From: Chloroflexota bacterium
GTDB taxonomy: Bacteria; Chloroflexota; Anaerolineae; Ardenticatenales; Ardenticatenaceae
Assembly: GCA_003520455.1 (NCBI GenBank)
Contig: DOUV01000499.1
Span: 1-9,761, forward strand
DNA length: 9,761 nt
Direction of reading: 5' to 3'
Part shown: positions 1 through 5,616 of the stretch, in pieces
Position numbering within the stretch: position 1 is the stretch's first letter
Layout: each line of letters starts with the position of its first letter
Program-made: the position numbers and the translations under genes
The notes under the pieces: generated by a model
Told to the model about the DNA's origin: nothing
The model's database searches: none
What the model saw: the letters and a program-made list of their open reading frames with translations, nothing else

Positions 1-1
1 G

Positions 2-961
2 GCATCCCGCGCCGGCGACGAGGCGCGTGCCCTCGGCAGCGATCAGCCGACCCTCAGCGACCTGTTCAGCGCCGCCCGCACCGAATCCGGCCACAACCTG
101 GCGACGCTGGCCTACAAGATCGAGCCGATCCACCGTTGGGCCGACATCGTTCTCCCCGAGGATGCGCTGGCCCAACTGCGCGAGATCTGCCAGCGGGTGG
201 CCCAGCGCCACCGCGTACTCGGCGAGTGGGGTTTCGATCGCATGCTCTCCCTGGGCAAAGGCATCAGCGCGCTGTTCGCCGGCCCCTCGGGCACCGGCAA
301 GACCACCGCCGCCGAGATCATCGCCAACGAGTTGGGGCTCGACTTGTACAGGATCGATCTTTCCGCGGTTGTGAGCAAGTACATCGGTGAAACCGAGAAA
401 AACCTCGAGCGGGTCTTCACCGCGGCCGAGACCGCCAACGCTATCCTCTTCTTCGACGAGGCCGATGCGCTGTTCGGCAAGCGCTCCGAGGTGCACGACG
501 CCCACGACCGCTACGCCAACATCGAGATCGCCTACTTACTGCAGAAAATGGAGCAGTACGATGGGCTGGCGATTCTCGCGACCAATTTGCGCCAGAACAT
601 GGACGAGGCCTTCACCCGCCGCTTGCAGTTCATCGTCGAGTTTCCCTTCCCGGACGAGTCGCAGCGCTACCGAATCTGGCAGCTTCACTTCCCACCGGAA
701 ACCCCGCGTGACGAGGACATTGACTTCGACTTTTTGGCCAAACAGTTCCGGCTCTCCGGCGGCAACATCAAGAATATCGTGCTGAGCGCCGCCTTCTTGG
801 CGGCGGCTGAGAATGCACCGCTCGGCATGGAGCACCTGCTCCAGGCCACGCGGCGCGAGTATCAGAAGATGGGCAAGCTCTGGTCCGAAGCTGAGTTCAA
901 CAGCTATCGCGAGCACGCCAGGTCGAAGGTCAGGAGAAATGATGGATCCCGAGACGGCTGA
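2..961 (+). CDS. eCIS-type AAA+ ATPase (5' truncated)
   Basis: AAA+ ATPase whose family accompanies extracellular contractile injection systems; it probably uses ATP hydrolysis to help assemble or load the particle in the cytoplasm, but its exact step is not known. The reading frame is open to the left edge, so the start lies outside the window; 319 residues are visible. Visible residues 94-101 are the Walker A motif GPSGTGKT (281-304), residues 148-153 are Walker B ILFFDE (443-460), followed by ADALFGKR and DAHDRYANIE, both highly typical of this family. LATN is sensor 1 and FTRRLQF carries the likely arginine finger. The segment before Walker A (WADIVLP, WGF) also fits the family. The C-terminus is the small helical lid domain. 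The end overlaps the next gene by 23 bases, indicating one transcript. A generic AAA+ of another system is less likely because KYIGETEKNL and GKRSEV-type motifs match the eCIS group. Confidence 0.93.
   Translation, partial: ASRAGDEARALGSDQPTLSDLFSAARTESGHNLATLAYKIEPIHRWADIVLPEDALAQLREICQRVAQRHRVLGEWGFDRMLSLGKGISALFAGPSGTGKTTAAEIIANELGLDLYRIDLSAVVSKYIGETEKNLERVFTAAETANAILFFDEADALFGKRSEVHDAHDRYANIEIAYLLQKMEQYDGLAILATNLRQNMDEAFTRRLQFIVEFPFPDESQRYRIWQLHFPPETPRDEDIDFDFLAKQFRLSGGNIKNIVLSAAFLAAAENAPLGMEHLLQATRREYQKMGKLWSEAEFNSYREHARSKVRRNDGSRDG
932..936 (+). promoter_or_regulatory. Ribosome binding site for the cysteine-cluster gene
   Basis: AGGAG lies inside the 3' end of the ATPase gene, two bases before ATG 939 and five before ATG 942. 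It supports a start here rather than further upstream in the same frame, and makes the second ATG (942) a real alternative because its spacing is closer to the usual one. Confidence 0.55.
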
Positions 962-1544
962 TCTCATTCGCGGCCTGGTTTATACCCACAACCGCGCCAA
1001 TGCCAACACCGCCGGAGTGTACGAGGCCAGCGCGGCTGTCAGTGCGCTGATCGAGTTGCTCATCGAGCGGGGTGTGCTCGACCGGCCAGCGTTCGAGGCG
1101 CGCCGGCAGGCGACCGCCGAGCACCTGCGCGACCAGTACGTCGAGCGAGGGATGGGCGTGGCCATCCAGAACTTCGGCGTCAGCAAGTACGAGTTCACGG
1201 GTGGAAGCAAGGTCGACTGTGAGTACCGCATCCACCTCTGCCGGGCGGCTTGCTGCAAGCTCCCCCTCGCGCTCTCGAAGGAGGACGTGCAGGAGGGTAT
1301 CGTCCGCTGGGACCTGGGGCAACCTTACATGATCGCCCGGCAGGGGGACGGTGCCTGCATCCACCTGAATCGTGAGACCCACTGCTGCAGCGTGTACGCC
1401 CAGCGCCCAATCCCATGCCGTGGCTACGACTGCAGCAACGACAAACGCATCTGGCTGGATTTCGAGAACCGGGTCATCAATCCGCGTATCACCGATCCAC
1501 AGTGGCCGCTCTGCCTGCGAGCGGAAGGTGATGAGCGTGGATGA
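939..1544 (+). CDS. YkgJ-family cysteine-cluster protein
   Basis: A 201-residue protein of the YkgJ / CxxxCxxCC family, annotated as putative zinc- or iron-chelating. Its biochemical role is unknown; iron-sulphur or zinc binding is inferred from the cysteines. Residues 1-80 are mostly helical without recognised motifs. The metal-binding core follows: Cys94, Cys101, Cys105 and Cys106 form the cluster, then Cys140, Cys149, Cys150, Cys160 (in RPIPCRGYDC) and Cys165, with Cys192 near the end. The RPxxCRxYxC pattern is the usual second half of YkgJ proteins. The start is one of two adjacent ATGs (939 or 942) behind an AGGAG. The gene overlaps the ATPase by 23 bases and the next DUF4157 gene by 14 bases, so translation of the three is probably coupled. 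That suggests a role in cargo handling or cargo modification; this is inference. Confidence 0.85.
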   Translation: MMDPETADLIRGLVYTHNRANANTAGVYEASAAVSALIELLIERGVLDRPAFEARRQATAEHLRDQYVERGMGVAIQNFGVSKYEFTGGSKVDCEYRIHLCRAACCKLPLALSKEDVQEGIVRWDLGQPYMIARQGDGACIHLNRETHCCSVYAQRPIPCRGYDCSNDKRIWLDFENRVINPRITDPQWPLCLRAEGDERG

Positions 1545-3711
1545 GCGTGCGACGCGAGCACCGCAGCTGGCGCCCGGGCGACCGCCTCAGCACGAGCAGC
1601 GGGCAGGAGATTCATCTGCTCATCGACCTGCTCTGTTCGGGTATCAGGGCGTGCTGGCACTGCACCGGGCGATCGGCAACCAGGCGGTGAGCCGGCTGTT
1701 GCAGCCGGGCCAGGCAGAGCCCCTGACCAACAGGCGCGGCGATCAGACCCACCCGGATCAGGTTGCCAGCCTGGTGCAGAGTACTCAGACCGCCCCGACG
1801 ATCGTGCAGGCCAAACCTCAGCCGGCCGGCGAGGGAACTCGACCCTCGCCGATCGCCGCGCCACAGCCAGGCGGGCCTGCAATGGCGTTGATTGTGGGCG
1901 ACGAGACCGAGACGCTGCAGCCCGGGCAGATGCACAAGAGTGAGTTTCTCCGCGAACTGCGCACCGCCGTCTGCAACGCCGCCGAGGAGGCGCTCCGCGG
2001 CACAATCTGGTCGGCCATGGGCTGTCCTTACATCGAGCGCTGGTTCGGCTACTACGCCGAGCAGGACAGCCAGCACGTCGAGCGCGCCATCCGCAAGTAC
2101 GCGCCCGAGGCCGCCGAGGTGCGAGCCGCGCGGGCCTACATTCCGATTGTCACCCGGCGCGTCCGGCGGGGCATCGCCGAGTGGGTTGCCACCGGTGAGG
2201 TCACCGGGGTGCCGGAGGAGCTCGCGAGCGCGCTGCCCGGCGGTGGGATGATGGACGTCATGGGCGGCATCGGCACGCTCGTTTCAGGAGTGGTGAGCGG
2301 TCTGGGCGGCCTGGTCTCCGGGATCGGCAGCCTCTTGTTCAAGGAGCGCAGTGGCGGCGCGCCTGCCGGAGCCGACCCCCGGGCGATCCAGGCCCAGCTC
2401 AAGTCGGGCCATGCCCTGGACGGCAGCGTGCAGACACGGATGGAGTCGGCCTTCGGCGTGAATTTCTCTGGCGTTCGCGTGCACACCGATGGCGCGGCGG
2501 CCGATCTTTCCGAACAACTCAACGCCAGGGCGTTCACGGTGGGCCGTAACGTCGCCTTCGGCGCAGATGAGTATCAACCCGGGACCCTGATCGGCGACGC
2601 CCTGATCGCGCACGAACTCGCCCACGTGGTGCAGCAGAGCGGTGCCACTGCCACGGCACCGCTGGCCAATGGAGGAGCAGCGTACGACTCGCTGGAGGAA
2701 GACGCCGATGTGGCGGCCGTGGGCGCGGTGGCATCAGCGTGGGGCGGGACACGCGGCGCGTTGTCGGACATTGGCCAGAATGCGATGCCTCGCCTTCGCT
2801 CCGGACTGCGGTTGCAGGGCTGCAAGAGCGAACGCGAAAAAGAGATCGAGCGGCTTGGAGGTCTCCAGTACAGTTTTCTTGAGGAGAAAAGAAAGAAGAA
2901 AGAGGAAGAGGAGCGCAAGAAGGCTGAGGAAGAGGCCAAAAAACGCGGCGAGGTCAAGCCGAAAATCGATGTCAAAGTGAGCCTGGATGACGTGCTCAAA
3001 GAAGAGGTGAAGAAGAGCGGCTTCACCACGCATCCCACTGATGCGTGGGACAAGCTCTCCGATGCCGACAAGAAAAATTGGGAGAACGTTCAGGTGCCGG
3101 CAGCCTGGAACAAGGTTATCGCCAGCATTAAAGGGACCGAGCTCGAGAATGTCATGAAGGGCAAGACCTATCGATTTGACCCAAGAGGCGCGTTGGAAAA
3201 GGGATATTACGCCTATCAGGATGGCAACGCGTTGGTCTTTGGCATGTCGTGGGTTCACAATGTTGAAGCCGATCCGAAAAACGCCTGGCCCAATCTGGCC
3301 CACGAAATGGGGGGTCACTTTGAATACGGCCAACCGTATGCCAGCGAAATTATGAGCGCGGCCATCGACAGGATGCCGAAGGCAGAACGTGATAAGTGGA
3401 GAAAAGATGCCGAGAGGCGAAGAGAATTTTACTTAACCTATGAGTATCCCGAGACCGAAATCTTCGCGGCCTTGCGTGAGCTGCGCTACGCCGACCCTCT
3501 CACGGGGCCGAAACCGACCTACAGTGGCCTGCATCCGTACAAGAACATCCCTAAACGGCTCAATGTCATGAAAGACGCGTTGCAGCCGGAGGTTGCGAGG
3601 GCGGTTTTGAAGGAACTCAAGCGGCGAATCGATGCGTCACCTGAGATCCTGGAGCGTGATAAGAAGTATTTTGAAGCACAGGTCCAGGCGATCTTCGCCT
3701 ACACGCCGTGA
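1531..3711 (+). CDS. DUF4157 effector A with C-terminal HEMGGH domain
   Basis: Predicted eCIS cargo protein of 726 residues. Order of parts: a short helix YQGVLALHRAIGNQAVSRLL (38-57); a low-complexity linker; a domain around SAMGCPYIERWF with Cys165 (about 119-236) that is 86% identical to effector C over a hand-counted 65 residues; a glycine-rich hydrophobic segment (237-270); and DUF4157 (about 286-374) ending in H361-E-L-A-H365 plus VVQQ. The common part stops at GLRLQGCK (Cys431). A charged Lys/Glu helix (451-472) then leads to a unique C-terminal domain with H591-E-M-G-G-H596, a zincin-like motif one residue longer than HExxH, and a possible third ligand in ETEIFAALREL (641-651). The C-terminal part is probably the toxic enzyme, perhaps a peptidase; this is inferred. 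ATG 1531 sits very close behind GGAAGG (1523-1528); GTG 1537 in the same frame has better spacing. GC falls from roughly 65% to about 50% at the junction. No signal peptide is visible. Confidence 0.88.
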   Translation: MSVDERATRAPQLAPGRPPQHEQRAGDSSAHRPALFGYQGVLALHRAIGNQAVSRLLQPGQAEPLTNRRGDQTHPDQVASLVQSTQTAPTIVQAKPQPAGEGTRPSPIAAPQPGGPAMALIVGDETETLQPGQMHKSEFLRELRTAVCNAAEEALRGTIWSAMGCPYIERWFGYYAEQDSQHVERAIRKYAPEAAEVRAARAYIPIVTRRVRRGIAEWVATGEVTGVPEELASALPGGGMMDVMGGIGTLVSGVVSGLGGLVSGIGSLLFKERSGGAPAGADPRAIQAQLKSGHALDGSVQTRMESAFGVNFSGVRVHTDGAAADLSEQLNARAFTVGRNVAFGADEYQPGTLIGDALIAHELAHVVQQSGATATAPLANGGAAYDSLEEDADVAAVGAVASAWGGTRGALSDIGQNAMPRLRSGLRLQGCKSEREKEIERLGGLQYSFLEEKRKKKEEEERKKAEEEAKKRGEVKPKIDVKVSLDDVLKEEVKKSGFTTHPTDAWDKLSDADKKNWENVQVPAAWNKVIASIKGTELENVMKGKTYRFDPRGALEKGYYAYQDGNALVFGMSWVHNVEADPKNAWPNLAHEMGGHFEYGQPYASEIMSAAIDRMPKAERDKWRKDAERRREFYLTYEYPETEIFAALRELRYADPLTGPKPTYSGLHPYKNIPKRLNVMKDALQPEVARAVLKELKRRIDASPEILERDKKYFEAQVQAIFAYTP
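1885..2826 (+). repeat. Constant effector module, copy 1
   Basis: This stretch encodes effector A residues 119-432 and has a diverged direct copy at 7784-8731. It covers the GCPYI domain, the glycine-rich segment and DUF4157, and ends exactly at the GLRLQGCK codons. Similarity is visible in DNA as well as protein, for example the bases around 2008-2035 against 7907-7934. Upstream the two genes share only the short N-terminal helix; downstream they share nothing I can see. Copies of this kind are substrates for recombination that would exchange the C-terminal domains. Confidence 0.8.
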
Positions 3712-3716
3712 GGGAG
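3711..3716 (+). promoter_or_regulatory. Ribosome binding site that sets the HEAT-protein start
   Basis: AGGGAG begins on the last base of the effector A stop codon and lies nine bases before GTG 3726. The other in-frame candidate, GTG 3708, has no such sequence in front of it, so 3726 is preferred. Confidence 0.55.
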
Positions 3717-3725
3717 AATGCCAGG

Positions 3726-4316
3726 GTGGCTGACCGAGACAAAAACAAGGAGGTCGAAGAACGGCTCGTGGACCTGGCGAGTGATACCCAGATGCTCTAC
3801 GACCCGGCCTACACCTGGTTCGTCGAGCAGGGCCCCGATATCACCCGCGCGCTGGTGCAGGGACTGGACGACGAGTACCTGGGCTCTGTTGGCCACGGGC
3901 GCATCTTGCGGTTGCTGGGGCACTTTGCCCAAGAGGAGACGCTCCCTGCCATTCTCAAGGCATTGCGGAAGGGCTTGAATCGTCACGATTCGATCGTCAT
4001 TTTCGCGGCGATGGACGCTCTTGCTACGTTTCACACTCTCGAGGCCACCGATGCTCTCGTCGCGCTGCTGCAAGAGCATGATCCGGACATCGTCAAGCAT
4101 ACGGCACTCCTCCTCGGACAGACGGGCGATTCGAGCGCTGTCGGACCCTTGGTGCGGCTGCTGGCGGCCGAGAGTCCCTCCATCCGGTACAGTGCCGTCC
4201 AGGGATTGGTCCAGTTGGATGATCCGGCGGTTCGCACGGTCCTTCAGCACCATCGCCAGCGCGAGACGGATCCGGAGGTCCGCGAACTCATCGAGTCGGC
4301 GCTGGCGGGGCAGTAA
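3726..4316 (+). CDS. HEAT-repeat protein
   Basis: A 196-residue, probably cytoplasmic, all-helical protein built of HEAT-like repeats of the PBS-lyase type. These usually act as protein-protein adaptors or chaperone-like scaffolds. Repeats are visible as paired helices at about residues 56-83, 88-115 (AAMDALATFHTLEATDALVA), 119-148 (VKHTALLLGQTGDSSAVGPL) and 151-174 (IRYSAVQGLVQLDDPAVRTV), with a final helix near 184-195. No catalytic motif is seen. The chosen start is GTG 3726 behind AGGGAG; GTG 3708, overlapping the stop of effector A as GTGA, would add six residues. It sits directly after effector A with a 14-base gap, so it may be a dedicated binding partner, loading adaptor or immunity-like partner of that effector; this is inferred from position alone. 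Confidence 0.8.
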   Translation: MADRDKNKEVEERLVDLASDTQMLYDPAYTWFVEQGPDITRALVQGLDDEYLGSVGHGRILRLLGHFAQEETLPAILKALRKGLNRHDSIVIFAAMDALATFHTLEATDALVALLQEHDPDIVKHTALLLGQTGDSSAVGPLVRLLAAESPSIRYSAVQGLVQLDDPAVRTVLQHHRQRETDPEVRELIESALAGQ

Positions 4317-4341
4317 CAGTGAATCGCGTTGGCGCTCACTG
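4317..4341. other. Weak inverted repeat after the HEAT gene
   Basis: CAGTGA (4317-4322) pairs with TCACTG (4336-4341). Inside it GCG (4326-4328) pairs with CGC (4333-4335) around a four-base loop, with a three-base bulge (4323-4325) on one side. It starts on the base after the HEAT stop codon in the 108-base gap before the Lgt-like gene. No T-tract follows, so it is not a standard intrinsic terminator. It might be an operator or an RNA-processing or stability hairpin, or chance. Confidence 0.3.
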
Positions 4342-4424
4342 TTCCCACCCACGATTCGCGGTGGCTCATCGGCCCGCCGGCGACTGGATCAGCCGGTACA
4401 CTGAGGCCCATTGGACTGAGCATT

Positions 4425-5615
4425 ATGATGTTTCGCAAAGGATCTGATCGCCACCTGAATAGCCTGCTCCACCCACAAGTTCATCTTCTTGGGCGAGTGT
4501 GGCCCAGCTTTCAGGTCTGGGGCGCGGCGGGCCTGGCGCTCGCCATCCCCCTCGTCCTGATGCTGTCGAAGTCGTTGGGACTGTCGCTCGGGGTCATGAC
4601 GGCGATCATTCCGGTGGCGCTGGTGACCTTCTTCGGGCTGGCGATCGTCACCAAGATTATCACCGGGGAGGAGCGGCTCACGCACTACCACCATGTCATC
4701 GCGGTGCTGGTCGCAGTCACACTACTGGTGTGGCTCCTCCGCCAGCCCGTCCTGCCCTATCTCGACGTGACCGTGCTCGGGGTGGGTCTGTTCGTGGCCG
4801 TCGGGCGCGTGGGCTGCCTCATGATGGGCTGCTGCCACGGCCGGCCACACCGTTGGGGCGTCTGCTACCGTGAGGAGCACACGGCGGCCGGATTTACGCC
4901 TTCCTACGTGGGTGTGCGCCTCTTTCCGATTCAAGCGGTCGAGTCGTTGTGGGTCTTGGGCGTTGTGCTCCTGGGCAGTCGCCTGCTCTTGCGTGGTCAG
5001 CCGGCTGGCACAACCCTGGCCTGGTACATCGTCAGCTACGCGACGGGACGATTCTACTTCGAGTTCATGCGCGGCGACGCGGAGCGCCCGTACCGCTGGG
5101 GGTTCTCGGAGGCGCAGTGGACCTCGATCTTCCTTGATGGCATGGTCGTCCTGGCAGCATGGGCAGGGTTGCTCCCGTGGCACGTCTGGCCCGCAGCCGC
5201 CTCTGCCTGCCTCGTCGGGACGGCGATCACCGTTGCTTTGGTAAGGCGGTCTTCCAGCGGGGCCCGCTATCGGATCCTGCGTTCGTATCACGTGCAAGAG
5301 GTCGCCGAAGCCGTTGAGATGGCATCCGACCGCGCACCCGAAATGCGGCTCCTCGGCGGACAGGATTCCATCCCGGTCGACATCTGCATCGCGCCGACCT
5401 CGCTGGGATTCCAAATATCGGCCGGCAAAATCCGAACGGAGACAGGCTACATCTTTCACTACGCCCTCTCCTCCCGCAATGAAACCATGAGTGCGGCGAC
5501 GGCACGAACGCTGGCAGGGGTAATCCTTCAACTGAAGCACCATCTCGGTCCCACGGAGCTGATCGAGGGACACCAGGGTGTATTCCATCTGCTCTACACG
5601 GCAGCAGAGGGGTAA
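4425..5615 (+). CDS. Lgt-like membrane protein with soluble C-terminal domain
   Basis: A 396-residue polytopic membrane protein related to prolipoprotein diacylglyceryl transferase, the enzyme that moves a diacylglyceryl group from phosphatidylglycerol to the lipobox cysteine of prolipoproteins. Hydrophobic segments lie near residues 31-52, 55-79, 90-106, 113-136, 168-190, 197-213 and 233-273. Family marks are GRVGCLMMGCCHGRP (127-141), PIQAVES (168-174) and GRFYFEFMRGD (208-218); the last keeps the Arg/Glu/Arg pattern of Lgt. In the signature, the positions that are Asn and Glu in classical Lgt (GRxGNxxNGE) are Cys here. Cys-rich versions occur in divergent family members, so activity is uncertain. 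Residues about 281-396 form a soluble extension I do not recognise. ATG 4425 (or 4428) is chosen; the upstream TTG at 4329 is in frame but would add a non-hydrophobic leader. No strong ribosome site is visible, so the start is uncertain. It ends one base before DUF4157 protein B. Confidence 0.8.
   Translation: MMFRKGSDRHLNSLLHPQVHLLGRVWPSFQVWGAAGLALAIPLVLMLSKSLGLSLGVMTAIIPVALVTFFGLAIVTKIITGEERLTHYHHVIAVLVAVTLLVWLLRQPVLPYLDVTVLGVGLFVAVGRVGCLMMGCCHGRPHRWGVCYREEHTAAGFTPSYVGVRLFPIQAVESLWVLGVVLLGSRLLLRGQPAGTTLAWYIVSYATGRFYFEFMRGDAERPYRWGFSEAQWTSIFLDGMVVLAAWAGLLPWHVWPAAASACLVGTAITVALVRRSSSGARYRILRSYHVQEVAEAVEMASDRAPEMRLLGGQDSIPVDICIAPTSLGFQISAGKIRTETGYIFHYALSSRNETMSAATARTLAGVILQLKHHLGPTELIEGHQGVFHLLYTAAEG
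5606..5612 (+). promoter_or_regulatory. Ribosome binding site for DUF4157 protein B
   Basis: AGAGGGG covers the last codons of the Lgt-like gene and lies four bases before ATG 5617. It fixes this start over ATG 5578 in the same frame, which lies inside the Lgt-like gene without such a site. Confidence 0.6.
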
Positions 5616-5616
5616 G

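Noticed and set aside
1372..1530. N-terminal extension of effector A into the YkgJ gene
   Set aside because: It would overlap the conserved cysteine-coding part of the YkgJ gene for over 150 bases and gives a low-complexity leader; ATG 1531 or GTG 1537 follows GGAAGG.
3699..4352. A 217-codon minus-strand open frame opposite the HEAT gene
   Set aside because: The HEAT repeats on the plus strand explain the region; the antisense frame has no ribosome site or recognisable motif.
4317..4424. A promoter in the gap before the Lgt-like gene
   Set aside because: TTGGAC at 4411-4416 could pass for a -35 box, but no fitting -10 box follows at the right distance before the start codon.
4722..5588. A 288-codon minus-strand open frame opposite the Lgt-like gene
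   Set aside because: The plus strand encodes a clear membrane protein with family motifs; the antisense product is His/Asp/Arg-rich without any domain pattern.
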